A DNA stretch of 64,000 nucleotides. Source: Vanilla planifolia. Lineage: Eukaryota; Streptophyta; Magnoliopsida; Asparagales; Orchidaceae. This document shows, in pieces, positions 35,780 to 51,360 of this stretch; position 1 is the first letter of the stretch, and each line of letters opens with the position of its first letter. The stretch spans positions 601,001 through 665,000 of the forward strand of contig JAIUJO010000165.1 in assembly GCA_023846275.1 (NCBI GenBank), in the 5' to 3' direction. Below the pieces are notes generated by a model. The model was not told the origin of the DNA. It made no database searches and was given only the letters and a program-made list of their open reading frames with translations. The translations under genes and the position numbers were made by a program.

Positions 35780-37330
35780 CCAAGGATGTTACACTTGATA
35801 TTCTTTGTGTTGTGGAATGTAACTTTCCCAAAAACATTTACCTAATATTTTAAATTATTTTTTGTTTGATTTCATTATATCAATAAAAAATTACATTTCT
35901 CTACTTATTGGGCCATTACATTCTTTTACTTTATTTACATATTTGAACTTAATGTTAAAATATTAATTTCTATTATTTGACTTTATTTAATTTTGTAATT
36001 CACTACAAAGTCAAATGAGGTTCAATGGAGAAGAAAAAACAACATTGGACTTGTCTGAATGAGATCTATATAATTAAATATTAATTTTAATATTTTTTAA
36101 AATTTTTTATTTTATATGGTTTTAAAGCACTTCATGAGATTTCTCTTTCTTTACATGATTTATCAATTGTGGATGTTACACTAATTCTATTTAGCACCAT
36201 GGAATGCAACTTTCCCTTAGGAAATTTCTTATTTTTAGTAATGTTTTGGTTTTATTTATTTTTATTACTATGAATACTGTACTCAATTGCCTCTCTTGTG
36301 ATCCTTATATCTTATTGATTTGGTATTATCACATTTACTAGGCTTATCTCAATTGAATTTATATATATATTTATATTGATTATTTAAATAAAAAATTATT
36401 ATTTATGCTCATTTATTCTATGTAATTACTAGAACTTAAAAATAAGGCCACATAAAGTTCTTAAAAATGTCATTAAGCTCATTTATATTAGCTTAATCTA
36501 ATTAAAAATATATCTTTATATATTAATAATTTTCTACAAAAGGTTTTGCATGCTTTATTAGAAATTTTTATTCTTACCTTATTTGATGAAGAAGGATGTT
36601 ATGCTTCATCTAGTTAGTGTCATCGAATAAAACTTACTAGTAAAATTTCTCATTTCGTCCAATTGTTTGGTTTGATTTCATTACCTTACAATAAAATTCT
36701 AATTGTCCTCTTATGTTACCATTGTCTTACATTGATTTTGTTATATTATTTCAGCAATACTTATGTTATTTTAGATTTAACCAAATTCTAATTAATATTA
36801 AAATAAAAATTATTAATAATTTTTTAATTAAAAATTTTAATCCATGAAATTCCAAAAAAGGTTCAATAATGACAAAATAGGCACTATTAGACTAATCTTG
36901 ATGAGCTTTATCAATTTTGTTATATTTTTTAAAAATCATTGTTTTATAATTTGGCATGGTTTATGGGACAATTTAGTTCAAAACTAATTTTATGATGGAG
37001 GGTTTTAGACTTGACCCCATAATGTTTAAAAATACATTTTTTTCCATAACATTTATCTTATTTCTTCAAAATTGTTGGTTGATTTGGTAATATTACAACA
37101 AAACTCTAAACGATCACTAATGTAACCTTTACATCACGCTAATTTGGCCCAAATCATTTAATTTATTATATTCCAAATTTAACATATATTTTCTTTACCT
37201 TAAAATAATAGTATATTATTACTTATGGTATTTAACATTTTAAATTCTTATAATTTCATATGACATCTAATCTAGATGGATAAAGATGTTTTATGAGCAT
37301 AATTAATTTGTATCTGAAATTTGATAATAA
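35780..37330 (-). repeat. Higher-order repeat, four monomers, block 1
   Basis: Aligns along its length with 37330-38985. Shared details absent from other monomers include TTTATGCTCATTTATTCTATG (here near 36402), GTCATTAAGCTC (near 36470), a GGATGTTATGCTTCATC-type box (near 36594) and CAAAACTAATTTTATGGTG-type text (near 36980). Block length is about 1.55 kb. Confidence 0.65.
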
Positions 37331-38985
37331 AAGATGTTATAGTTGATATTGTCAGTATTGTGAATGCAACGCAATAATCACTAAACATTTATAGAATATT
37401 TTAAATTTTTTGCATTAATTTTATTATGTTATTATAAAGATTGTAATTCTGCTCTCATATGACCTTTGCATTATATTATTTTTTAAACAATTTTTCTTAA
37501 TGTTAAAATAATAATTTATGTTATTTAAATTTATTTATTTTTCTAATTCATTGTAAATCTAAGTAACATTCGATGGAGATGAAAAGACATTGTTGGACCT
37601 ATCTTGACACGATCTATATAAATAAATATTTATTTTAATGTTTTTTCAATATTTTATTATCCATTATTTTAAAATACTTCAAGTGGTATTTCTTTTCATT
37701 CTTGATTTTGTAGATTATGGAAGTTACACTCCATCTATTTATTACATTGGGATTAAAATTTTCCTTACAAAGTTTCTGATTTCTAATAATGTTTTTTTTA
37801 TCTAGTTATATTACAATGAATGTTATGCTCAATCTCGTCTCTTGTGATCTTTATATATTTTTGACTTGATTATATTAAATTGGAAAAGTTTATCTATAAT
37901 ATATATATATATTAATTATTAAAATAATGATTTGTTATTATTTATGCTCATTTATTCTATGTAATTAGTTGTAATTTCAAATGATCTCTGATAGTGTTCA
38001 TACACATGTCATTAAGCTCTTTTATCCAAGCTTAATCTTTTTAAAAAGAAATATAAATATATATATATATATATATGCATATAAATACATATAATAAATT
38101 TTTTTCTAAGATTTTGGCATGTTATTTGAGAAATTTTTTTTTTATCTTATTTGATGATCAACGATGTTATGCTTCAACTCCTTAATGTCGTGAAATATAA
38201 CTTACGAGTAAAATTTCTTATTTCTTCTAAATGGTTAATTTTATTTTGTTACATTATAATAAAATTTTGTTTCTCCTCTTGTGTGACCTTTATATTACTT
38301 TGTTTTTGTATTATTATTTGTGTTCAACTTATCTTATTCTAGCTTTAACAAATTTTTAATTGATGTTAAAATAATAATTTTTTAATAATTATTTTAGTTT
38401 AAATTTTTAATTTATAGAATTCTAAATAATGATCAATAGTGACCTAGTAAACATCATTGGACTCATCATAAGAAGCTTTATAAAAGTTTTTAAATTTTTT
38501 TCACAATTAATATTTTACCATTTGACATGGTTTCTCGAGTAATTCAATTCAAAACTAATTTTATGGTGTAAGGTTTTATACTTCATCTTCATAATGTATT
38601 CAAATGCATCTTTCTCACAAAATTTAACTTATTTCTTTGAAAGTTTATCTTGATTTTGTTATATTACAATGTAACTCAAAATCACCACTAATGTGACCTT
38701 TACATCACACTTATTTTGTTATAATATCTTACATTCATTTATTATATTTAAAATTTAATATATATTTGCTATTGTTAAAAATAATAATATATTATTACTT
38801 ATGCTATTTTACTTTTTTAATGGTAATATTTCCATGTCATTAAAATTAAATGGAAAAATTATAATTGCACTACTTTCAATGTGTTTATAAAGTTCAAAAA
38901 TATATTTTCTAAATATTTTATTTTCTATGATTTTGTCATAGTTTCCAAGACATTTTTCTTTCTACCAAAATTGATAATCAATGAT
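37330..38985 (-). repeat. Higher-order repeat, four monomers, block 2
   Basis: Second copy of the four-monomer block: TATGCTCATTTATTCTATG near 37953, GTCATTAAGCTC near 38009, CGATGTTATGCTTCAAC near 38164 and CAAAACTAATTTTATGGTG near 38551. It is slightly longer than block 1, partly through an AT run at 38057-38076. The next monomers to the right do not share these details, so there are two copies. Confidence 0.65.
38057..38076. repeat. AT microsatellite
   Basis: Uninterrupted alternating AT, grown inside an AT-rich part of a monomer. Similar shorter runs occur near 37900, 47111 and 60108. Confidence 0.85.
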
Positions 38986-41900
38986 GTTATAATCAATATC
39001 TTTTGTATCTTAGAATGTAACTTATACAATTTCATATAATTTGTTCCATTTTTTCTTTTTCATTTGGTTTTGTTTCTATGTAATTCTAAACCTCCTCTTG
39101 TGTGGATTATTATGTTACATTTCTTTGCTTTATCTCATTTCATGTTTAACATATATTTACTTAACATTAAAGTAATATTTTCTTATTATTTATCCTTATT
39201 TATCTTTGTAATTCCCAATATTCTAAATGTGGATAGATTAAGATGAAACAAAAGTCATCGCACTCACCCAGAAGAGCTCTTTCAATAATTGTTTTTATTT
39301 AGTTATATTACTATTAAACTTTTACTCTCATTTGTGTGACTGTTACATCTATTTTATTTCATATGTGCTTTAATAATTTTTTTGATGCTTTTGGCATGTT
39401 TAAGAGGACATTTAATTCTTATCTTATTTGATGATCAAGGATGTTACACTTGATATTCTTTGTATATTGGAATGTAGTTTTCCCGTATAATTTACATCAT
39501 TTCTTCAACCTTTTCCTTTTGTTCATTTTTATTACTATTTCATTATAAGAATTCTCTTGTGGTACTTTTTCTTTTCTTCAATTAAGTTATATTATATTAC
39601 TTTTGTTTATCTTTTTTCTCTTTTATGTAGATGTACTCAATACTAAAATAGTAATTTAACATTATATATTCATATTTATTTCACAATTCAAAGAAAATGT
39701 TAAACAAGTTCGATTAAGATGAAAGAAGTATTGTTGCACTTGTCTCGATGGGTTCTATCTAATTAAAATTCATTATTATACATTCAAATACTCTATGTTC
39801 TATTATTTTTAAATGTTATAGGAAAGATTTGAATTTGTACGTAATTTGATAATTGGAGATGTTACATTAGATCTTCTTAGTACCTCTATATGCAAGTTTT
39901 CGTAAAATTTCATGATTTTTTTTTCGAAGATGTGTCTTCGATTTGGTGATATTGTTATACTATAATGAATGTCCTCTCTTGTGACTTTTAAATCTCTTTC
40001 ATTTTATAATCCAACATTAATTCAATTTAACTAATTTTTAATTTTAAAATATATTTAATTAACATTAGCCTAATAAATTTTTATTATTTCACCTTGTTCA
40101 CTTTGGCAATTATAATAATGCAAAACGAGGACTGATTTACATAAAACATACTTTATTCAACATCTATCGATGAACTTTTTCCAAAAAAACCTCATCGTTT
40201 TTAAATGTTTTATTTTTTTGGGTTTTACAATCTTTATGAGAAAGTTTGATTGGCATTATATTTCATTACTATATATCTCCTTTCATGTCGCATTTACATC
40301 GTAATGATTTGGTTATATTACAATACATTCGTTTTTCTCATTTTAGATATAACATAGATTATCTCAATGTTAAAGAAATAATTTATAATTGTTTGTGCTT
40401 ACTTATTTTTATAATTAACAAATAATTTTAAATTAAGTGAGTTGAAGGTTAAATAAATCTCATTAGACTCCCCTTGATAGAATTTCTCAAATTAAATACT
40501 GATTAAAATATTTTTAAATATTTTTTTTTTAAAATTTTTTTTCACATCTTGCAAGGCATTTCATTAATGCATGATTTAATGATTGATGATTTTATATACT
40601 ATATCCTTATAATTTGTGAACCAAAATTTCTTTTACGATTTATCTCATTCCTTAAATTGTTTGACTTTTATTTTGTTATATTACTCTATTTCACCAAATA
40701 TCTTGCTCTATTATATTCACATCACTTTGATTTGGTTATATTATTACTTTAATTTATTTCATTTCTATTTTAATGTATGGTTACTTAATATTCAAAGGAT
40801 AAATTATTATTATTTATAATTTTTACTTTGTGTCATATTCCAAATGTGGTCTATACGAGACAAAATATTTGTCATTGGACTTATCCCAACAACCTCTTTC
40901 TAATTATTTTTTCATTTTTATCTTTAATTGATTTTGTTTCTTTTTCCTAACAACTTTATGAGATATTTTTGTTATATCTTTAAAGTGTGTTGCAAAGAAA
41001 CTTATCTTTGCAAATTTATATTTTTTCTTCAAATGCTTCACTTCAATTAGGCTATACAACAATGCAACTCAAAATATTAACTCATCTCATATTCACATTG
41101 CTTTGTTTTTGGTATATTACTTTGGTTCAATTTATATCATTTCAAATTCAACTTCTCTCATTTCGAAGGTGTTAAGCATGACCTCTTTAGTAAGATGGAA
41201 TATAGCTTTTTTTATACAATTTATCATTTTTTATTTTCTTTACTTTGATTTGTTTTTTTACAATTGACTCCATATCTCTACCAATGTAAACTTTGCATGC
41301 CTTCAAAAGGGTTATGTTAAAATTTTTTATTTATCTGGTTTTACCATTGTTATATATTTTCTTAATTTTAAAATAATTTTTTAATTTTTTTTCTTTTTTA
41401 AAGTTATAATTCCCAATAATTTTAAAAGATGTTTAATAGAGTTGAAATAGACATCCTTGGTCTCATCTCAATAATCTATACGTAATTAAATATTTACTCT
41501 TATATGTTGAATATTTTATTAATTAGTGCTTTATACACTTTATGAGATATGTTTTATTTTGACATGAATTATTAATTGATCAAGTTACACTTATTCTTTT
41601 TAGCATCTGTAAATGTAACTCTCTAATTTTTTTCTTTCTTTTGGTTATGTTTATTTATAACTCTTAAACTCCTCTCATGTGATCACTATGTCTCTTTAAT
41701 TTTGTTATATTAGATTGTTTTAATTTATCTCTATTTAGCTTTAAAATATATTAACTTAATATTAATATAATAAATCATTATTATTTATTCTTGTTTATTT
41801 TTGAAATTTTTAGTAAATCCAAATCAAATTTGATTAAAGATAATCAATAATATTGGACTCATCAAGATAAGAAATATCCAAAAAATATTCATATCTATGC

Positions 41901-44900
41901 TTTTAAAATTTTATACTCTTTGGTTGCAGAAAATGTTATTCGACATTTCAACTCAAACTTGATTTAAGGAAGAGGGATGTTATACTTGGTTTCTTGTTAA
42001 TCATTATGTAAAATTTTCCATACAATGCATCTCATTTATAAATATATTTTATTTTCATTTGGTAATATTGTGACATGCTCTAAATTTCTTTTCATATGAC
42101 ACCTACATCTTTGTGATTTAATAGTATTACATTACTTCAGTTTATCTCATTTTTATTTTTAGCATATATTTACTTAAAATAAAATATATTACATTTTTTT
42201 ATTTATGCCTTTTTATTTTTTTTAATAACAAGAATTCAAAAAGGCATATGATGAAGATGAAATAATTATTATTGCACAACTCATATTTAGTTTTAGCAAA
42301 GCAAAAATTCATTTTATATATTTTTGAAATTTTATTTTCTTGTGTTTGGAACACTTTAGAAGATATTTTGATTGGAACTTGATTTAGTATTTAACGATGT
42401 TACACATAATCTATTCAACATCTTGGGATACAACATTCTTATATAATTTATCACCTTTCTTTAAATGTTTTTTCTTCATTTGGATATATTCTTATGTAAC
42501 ATTAAATCTCCTCTTGTGTGACCTTTACATCATCTTAATTTAGTTATTATACATTGCTTCAATTTATCACATCTTAGATTACTTTATATTCACTCAATTT
42601 TTAAAAGCTATTTCTTATTATTTATGCTTTCTTAAATGATCAATTCCAATAATTATAAAGAAGGTCTGAATAAGTAAAAACAAATGCCGTTTGACACATC
42701 TCGATGAGTTCTATCACAATAAACATTTAGATTTATATTTTTGAATATTTAATTTTTTAAGCCTTTGGCATGAATAATATCCACTTTGATTTGTACCATA
42801 TTAGATGATTGATGATGTTTCATAAAATACCATAAGTTTATTCAAAATTTTCTCCGTGATTTAGTTGTACTACTAACTAACTCTAGATCATCCCATATGG
42901 TATTTTTATAGTCCTTTGATTTAGTTATATTATATAGTTTTAATGGATTTATTTTTTTCCAATTATGATGTTTTTTAATATTAAATAATAACTTTTTTAT
43001 TATATACGATTATTTTTTTTACAATTCGAAATATCTCAATATGTGATGTTAATAGCATGAAATAAATGTTTATCAACTAGTCTTAATGACCTCTATCAAA
43101 GTAAATTTAATTTTGATATTTTAAAATATTTTTTCTAGGGTATTCGCTTTCCTTAAGAGTCATTTCGAATTTCTCCTGATCTGATGATTTAAAATGTTAC
43201 ATTTCATATCATTGGTATCAAGTAATGCAACTTCCCTACATAATTTATCACATTTTTAAACTTTTTTCCTTGATTCTTCCATATTACTATTTTTTTCTAA
43301 ATCTCTTTGCATGGAAGATTTATAGGTCTTTCATTTACTAGGTCCTCTAATTAAATATTCACTTTTGTGTATTTAAATATTTTATTTACTAGGGTTTTGG
43401 AATGCTATATGTAACATTTTTATTAGTACCAAATTTTATGATTGATAAGGTTACACCTAATCTACATAGTATCTCAGAATGGATGTTTCATTACAATTTA
43501 TCCCATTTCATTAAAATTTTTGCTTTGTTTTAGTTATGTTTCTACATAACTATAACTCTCTTTGTGTTTGACATGAAGATTAGTTTCATTTTTTTGTACT
43601 ACTTCACTTCACGATATCTTATTTTTGATGTGAAATAAATTTATATAATATTAAGAATAATATTTTATAATTATTTAAAGTTTTCTAATTTTTTTAATTA
43701 CTAGTAATTCCAAATGAGTTTCAATAGAGGTGAAACAGATGATTTTAGACAATACTGGATGAGATCCATTAAAAAAATTATTAATTTTGTAATCTTCTAA
43801 GTTATCGCATGTTTTAATAAACTTTTTTAAAGGTACTATATTTGACAATTGAGGATGCCATATTTGACTTCGATAGTTTCACATAAGGTAGACTTCTTAT
43901 ATAATTTATCTTATTTTTTCAAATATCTTACTTTGATTTTTCCATATTAGTATGTAACTCTAAATCTCCTCTCATATTAACTCTACTCTAATAGTTTAAA
44001 TCACATTTCTTCAATTTATCTCCCTTTATCTTTAATTTAGTTATAATCAATGTTAAAAAAATGATTTATTATTTTTTATACTTCTTTAATTTTGTAAATT
44101 TTTTAAATATAAATTTCTTTTGATTGTGGCAAACAAATGTCATAGGACTCATCCTAACAAGTTTTATGCAATTAAATATTGTTTTAAAATTTTTGAAATA
44201 TTCTATCTTATTTTGTTTTGGCATGTATTATGATGCACTTCAAATTATACCTAAATTGATGGTCGAGGAAGTTTCAGTCGCTCTTCTTAGTATCTTGGAA
44301 TGTAACCTTTCCAAGTAGTTTATTTAATTTCATCAAATGTTTCACTTTAATTTGACTATATTACCATGTAATTCAAGATATTCTCTCATGTGACCATCAC
44401 AACACTTTAATTACGTGACATAGCATCACTTCACATATTTTAATTTTATTTTTATTATATATTCAGATAATCTTAAAAAAACGTATTAAAACATTTGTAC
44501 TTATTTTACTTGGAAATTCATAATAATTCCAAATGAAATTTGATCGTGATGAAATAAATGTCATTTAATTGGTCTTCTTATGCACTATAAATCATGTATA
44601 TTAGTGCTCTTGCAAACTTGTTTGAGAACATGCATTATTCAGTAATCCAGGATGTTACACTTGATCTTATTAGTGTCCTTGAATGCTACTTTCTCATATA
44701 ATTTATCTCATTTCTTTACCTATTTGCCTTTATTTCGTTATGTAACTACTTGACTCTTAAGCTCTTATCATGTAACCTTTACATGTCTATGGTTTGGTCA
44801 TATTACATTGCTTCATATTACAACATTTTAGATTGTATATATGCATATATTTAATACAAAAATAATAATTTATTATTATTGATTCGAATCTACTTTTATA

Positions 44901-46387
44901 ATTCCAAATAATAATGAACTTGGTTCGATAGAGACAAAAATTGTCATTAGACTCATCTTCATGATCTTTATCCAATTAAGTATACATTCGTATAAATTTA
45001 AAAATTTTACTTTCTAGCATTTTGGTACACGTTACTAAAAATTTTGATTTACACATATTTTTATGATTAATATCATTGCAAATTACCACTTAACCATTTT
45101 AATTACAACTTTGTTGTATAATTTATCTCTTTTCTTTAAATATTTTTCTTTTATTTGGCTATATTTTTATATTATTCTACGTCTCCTCCCATTTGACATT
45201 TGCATTGCTTTAACTTGGATTTGTTACATTTCTTCGATTTATTGTTTTTGAGCCTTAAAATATAGTTATTTCATAAATTAATAATTTAATGCATTTGTGA
45301 TTGTTTATTGTGGTTTTTTTTAATAATTCCAAATGTGGCTGCCTCAAGATAGAACAAACATTTTTTACTCTGCTACAAAGTCATTATCGTTCTAACTATT
45401 CAATTTTTTATATATATCTCAAAAATTTATTTTTAAATGCTCTATGTGATATTTTATTTTGTACCTAATTTGTAGATCAAAGATATTACACTTGATCACC
45501 TTACTATCATGCAATACAAGTTTTACATTAAAAGTAATGCCAATTCAAGAATTTTTCACTTTTATTTGATTATATTAATATGTAACTCAAAATCTCTCTA
45601 TTTATGATTCTTACAATTTATTTATTTTAAAATATTATATTTCTTCAATTTATCTTTTTTCAATTTTAATATTTGCTTACCTAATATAGAACTAATATCC
45701 TACAATTATTTTAATTTGTTTATTTTTGGGATTGTAGTAATTCCAATCAAGGACTGATTGAGACAAAAAAATTATTGTTAGACATGTCTTGATGAGCTCT
45801 ATAAAAAATATTAATTTTTATATTTTTTAATTTTTTTCTAAATTTATGCATTTATTTTTCGATATGTTGAGGTCAATTAATGATGTTACATTTGATCATT
45901 TTATGATACTGGAATGCAACATTGTTGCACCAATTATCCATTTCTTCAAAGTTCTTACATTTATTTGGTTATATTTATATGTAACTATAAATCCCCCCTC
46001 CTAAGAGCTTTACATCACTTTAATTGAGTCGTATTATATCGCTTTTTTTATCCTATTTTATCTTTAATTTAGATGTACTTAACAATAAATTTTTTATTAT
46101 TATACATACTTATTTATTTTACAAATTTGTAAACTCTCTAAAGAATACCTGGTTGAAGTAAAGCAAATACTTTTACGCTCACCTTGGCAAGCTCTATCCA
46201 AATAAATATACATTTTTATAACCTTGCATATTCTTTTTTTTTGGTTTTAGCATTCTTTATGATGCACTTAGACTCATGTCTTATTGGTTGATTGAGGAAG
46301 GTTAATTTGATTTTCTTAGTATTTTTAATGTATCCTTACCAAATAATTTATCTAATTTTTTCAAATCTTTTGCTTTTGTTTTCTTAG

Positions 46388-46502
46388 GTTATTATGTCAC
46401 ACTAAATCTTCTCTCGTGTGACCGTTACAATGCTTTCATTTAGTTATATTACTGTGTCACAATTAATCTTCTCTTGTGTGACCATCATATTTCTTTCATT
46501 TT
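46388..46502 (-). repeat. Short tandem duplication within a monomer
   Basis: Two adjacent imperfect copies of about 55-60 bp, starting GTTATTATGTCAC at 46388 and GTTATATTACTGTGTCAC at 46443, each running through a TCTTCTC..GTGTGACC stretch. This makes the monomer longer than its neighbours. Confidence 0.65.
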
Positions 46503-47110
46503 GTTATCTTTCATTATTAAAGGTTATATTATTTTAGTTTTCTAACATATTAACTTATTGTTATAATAATATTTCATTATTTGTTATTCTTATTTACATA
46601 AACAATTCAAAATTATTACAAAGGAGGTTCAATTGAGGCAAAAGTAAAGTCATTGAACTAAACTCAATAAGCAAAATAAAATTCAATTTTAATTTTTATT
46701 CTTTTAGACATTTTATTTTTAATTACTTTGCATGCTTTAAGGGACATTTCAAATAATAGGTGATTTAACATTTGTGAATGTTACACTTAATCTCCTTGGT
46801 ACCTTGGAATGCTTTTTTCTTGAACAATTTATCTCATTTCTTCAACATTGTTTGCTTTCATTTAGTTATATTATCATTTTACTTTAAATCTCCACTTGTC
46901 AACCTTTCTTTTTCTTTGAATTTCACATATTACATTGCTTTAATTGTTCTCATTTTAACATTAGTACAGATTTATTTATTATCAAAACTAGAATTTATTA
47001 TTATTTATGCTTTCTATTTTTTTATTAATCTTAATTCCAATTGGGGTTTGATCAAGAAGAATCAAAGATCATTGATCCACCTTAATAAGTACTTCTAATT
47101 ATTTTAATTT

Positions 47111-47130
47111 ATTATATATATATATATACT
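47111..47130. repeat. AT microsatellite with nearby echoes
   Basis: A TA run followed by repeats of TTCTAATTATATATTCATTA-like text to about 47168. It is local expansion within a monomer. Confidence 0.6.
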
Positions 47131-50100
47131 TCTAATTATATATTCATTATTATATATTCATATATATCTTCTTGGGTTTATTATTTTTTTAGAAAACTAA
47201 TTAGTATGTTATTTGGAAATTAATGATGTTACCCTTGATCTCATTAGTATCTTGTAACGAACATTTTCATACAATTTATCTCACTTCTTCAAAGTTTCCA
47301 CTTTCATTTGGTTATACTGTATGTAACATAGAATCCTCTTTTGTATGGCTTTTGCAACTCTATGATTTAATAATAAGATGTTTCTTCAATTCATCATATT
47401 TATGGTTTAATATATATTTACATAATATTAAGCCAACAATTTTTTTAATTACAATGCATATTGTTTTGGAAATGTCTCGACGTGCTCTATCTAAAAAATT
47501 TTTTAGCAAAACATTATGATTGCTGCCGTATTTGATAATTAAGATTGCCAACCATTATCTTCTTTATATAATAGAATATACATTTCTTACATAAATTGCT
47601 CATTTCTTTAAACTTTTTCTTTCAATTCTATTGTATCACTATGTAACTCTATATTTCTTATGGTATGACAATTACTTTGATTTGTGCATATTACATTGTT
47701 TCAAATTATGTATATTACATTACTTCAACTTATCTCATTTTCATTTTAATATAGATATACTTACCACTAAAATAATAGGTTGTTTTTATTTAAGCAAGTT
47801 TAATATAGAAATTTAGAATAATTCTAAATGTGTCCTATTAAGGCAAAGTAAATGTCACTGAGCACTTCTTAATGAGGTAAATCAAATTTCATTATTTTTT
47901 TCATATTTTTTTATTTATTTTATTATTAAGGGTTTTGTTACTCTTTGCCACACATTTTAGTTCATAACATGTTCAATGATTAAGGATATTATGTTGATGA
48001 TCTAAATAACTTGGATCACATCTTTGTCATAAAATTTATCCTATTTCCTTAAATGGTTTCCCTTGATTTGGTGATATTATGATTTAAATCCTAATGTCAT
48101 GTTATGTCGTATATCTTTTTAGGATATGTTACATTGTTTAACTTTATCTCATTTCAACTATAATAAATACTTGGTTATTATTAAAGTAATAATTATACTT
48201 TATTTATGCTTATGAAGATGCTAATTCATAGTAGTTCTAAACACGATGCAATTGAGATGAAACAAATATCATTTGACTCATCTCAACGTTCTTTAACAAA
48301 TTAAATATTTATTTATATATTTTTTTTAAAAAAATTCTATTGTTTTGGAGTACTTCGTGAGTAATGTTGATTCAAACATTACTTGATGATCAAGTGTGTC
48401 ACCATAGATCTTCTTAGTATCATGGAAAATAACTTTACATTATAATTTGTCTCATGTCTTCAACCTTTTTCCTTAGAAATATTATTTTTCTAAAAAAATT
48501 ATAATTTTCCTTTCGTATGGCTATTACAACCCATTGATTTGGATATATTTTTAAGTATTTTATTTTCGAGTGTTTTAACACTATTTAAGAAAATTTTGAT
48601 TTACAACAACTTTGATAATTGAGGATTTTACCTCACATCTGCTTAGTGTATTACAAAAGCACTTTCCCAAAGAATTATTCTTTTTTCTTAAAATGATTTA
48701 CATAAATTTGGTTGTATTAAAATGTAAATTAAAATCTCTTCTCATGTGAACTTTATATCACTTCAATTTGTTATATTGCATTTTTTCAATTTATATAACT
48801 TTAGTTTTAATATTTAGTAACCAAATATTATTGTAATAATTTAATATTAATAATGATAATTTAATTTGTTAAATTTTTGTAATTCCAAATTACTTTTGAT
48901 TTGCTAAAAACAAATATCATTGGACTCCTCTCATCAAACTTTATCCAATTATACATTCATTTTTATATTTTTATGTATTTTATTTTCTATGGTTTTGTGT
49001 GCTTATTTAATGTCAAAGGATTTAACCATTAATCATGTTAATATGTTGGACCACAACTTTATCATATTACCTATCTAATTTCATAATATGTTTTTGGTTT
49101 CATTGGGCTACTTCACTATGTAACTCTAAAATCATATCATGTGATCTTCATATTGCTTTGATATTGCATATAGCATTGCTTTATTTCTTTAATTAAATTT
49201 TAATTTAAATTATTTAATATTAAATAATAATTTCTTATTATTTATTTTTTATTATTTTTGGAAATTCATAATAATTACAAATGAGTTTTGATCAAGACAA
49301 AACATTCATTAGACTTGTCTTGATGAGCTCGTTCAAATTATATATTTTGTTTAATATTTTTAAGTAATTTTTTTCTATTATTTTCTATGATAAATGAAAT
49401 ATTATGATTCATACCATATTTCATGATCAAAGATGTTATCCTCAATGTCTATAGCCTTTTATTTATAGATTTTTAGAAAAACTTATTTCTTCACATCATC
49501 TACTTTTGAATAGCTCATACAACAATGTAATGCTAATTCTATCCTCGTGTGATGCTTTCATCAATTTAATTTTCTTTATATTTCCTTGTTTTAATTTTTC
49601 TCATTTTTAGTATCATTATATATTAAATTTATAAAAAATAGTAGTTTATTATTAATTATTACTAATTACTTCAATGACTTATAACAATTCCAAACAATGA
49701 CCAATCAACATGAAGCAAACATTATTGGACTCATCTTAATGACAACATTTTCAATTAAGGATTAATTTTTTGTAGTTTTAAATATTTACTTTTCTAGACC
49801 TTGATAAGCTTTATGATTATTTTTTATTTGAACACGATTTAATTATCGAGGATGCAATAATTGATCTTGTATGTATCTTCAAATTTTAATTGTTGGCACA
49901 ATTTATCTCCTTTCTTCAAATTTCTATCTTCGATTTGGTTATTTGCTATGTGACCATAAATCTTCTTTTGTGTATTGTTTATATATTGTTTTTTTTTATA
50001 TTATATTGCTCCAATTTATCTTACTTTAACTTTAATATATATATACACTTAATATTAAAATAATAATTGATCATTTTTTGTGCTTATCTATTTTGATCAT

Positions 50101-51360
50101 TAGTAGTAATTTTAAATAAGCTCAAATGTATGCAAAATAAATCTCATTAGACTCATTTCTATGAGTTCTATCTAATGAAATATTTTTTATGTTTTCAAAT
50201 ATTTTTTTGGTTTTTTATGCTTAATCTATTTACTATCTTCGAATTAAATTTTCCCATGAAGTTATTTTGATTACTTCAAATTTTGGGCTTCAATTTTGTA
50301 ATGTTACAATGTAACACTAAATCATTTATCATGCGATCTATATATTTCTTCAATTTGGGTATAATACATTGCTTTAATTTATCATATTTTAGTTTTGCTA
50401 TAATTTTATTTACTTTTAATAAAATAATATTTTATTATTAATTATGATTATTTACTTTGGTAATTCATAGTAATTCTTTCGCCGATTTGAAAATATGTAG
50501 TTGCACCCATCATGAAGAACATTTTTAAATTAGTAAATTGTTTTTATTTTAAAATTTTTTCTATGATTGTTGATTGTTTGATGTGAAATTGAAATTCATG
50601 CAACATTTAATTATTGAGGATGTTACATTTGATCATCATAGTATCTTGGAATACAATTAGCTCTAATAATTTATCTTAATTTTCAAATCTTACCCTTTGA
50701 TTTGGTTTCGCCACTATGTTACTCTAATTCTCCCATAGCATGAACATTGCATCACTTTCATTTGGTAATTATATATCACTTCCATGCATCTGATTTGAGA
50801 ATAAATATACATCTCCTTAGTATTAAAACAATAATTTATTATACTTTATGCTTATTTAATTTGGTAATTCATAGTAATTTTAAACATTATCAAATTAAGA
50901 TAAAATTAATGTCATTAGATCCATATTTATAAGGTTTTTAACTCATTAAATATTTATTTTTATGTTTTTGAATATTTCCTTTTCTTTTCTTTTAGCACAC
51001 TTTATGACATAATTTAATTTGTACATAATTTGATGATTAGGGATGATGCCCTTGATGTTCATATTATCTAAAAATGCAAATTTTTGTATACAATTTGTCT
51101 CATTTCTTCAAGTGTTACTTTGAATTACTGATATTATTATGAGTCTCTAATTCTTTTTTTGGTGACCTTTACATTTCTTTTATTAAGTTATATAACACAT
51201 TTTTAATTCAACTTATTTTAGCATTATTAAATTTCTATTTAATATGATATTATTAAATATTTACGATTTAATATGACAATTTGTAGTAATTCAGAGCAAG
51301 ATTTGATGCACTCAAAACTAAAGTTGTTTGATTCATGTTGATGAGATTATCCCATTAAAT

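Larger units (their letters stand above)
35189..51360 (-). repeat. 415-bp LTR-derived tandem array, inverted, block 3
   Basis: About 39 monomers in reverse orientation: here the box reads GGATGTTACACTTGAT (for example 35784, 39439, 44651, 50619) and is followed by TTAGTATCTTGGAATG-like text. Spacing is mostly 390-425 bp. All open frames of 60-106 residues in this stretch are rich in Phe, Ile, Leu and Tyr because of the AT-rich sequence, lie at repeating monomer positions and resemble no protein. No gene. Confidence 0.8.

Noticed and set aside
46778-47098. 106-residue hydrophobic open frame, the longest in the array
   Set aside because: Its composition reflects AT-rich satellite text, the same monomer positions give similar short frames elsewhere, and no start context or protein similarity is seen.
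35189-51360. Further gypsy coding relics in the inverted array
   Set aside because: I looked for protease, RT and integrase strings on both strands and found only monomer text.
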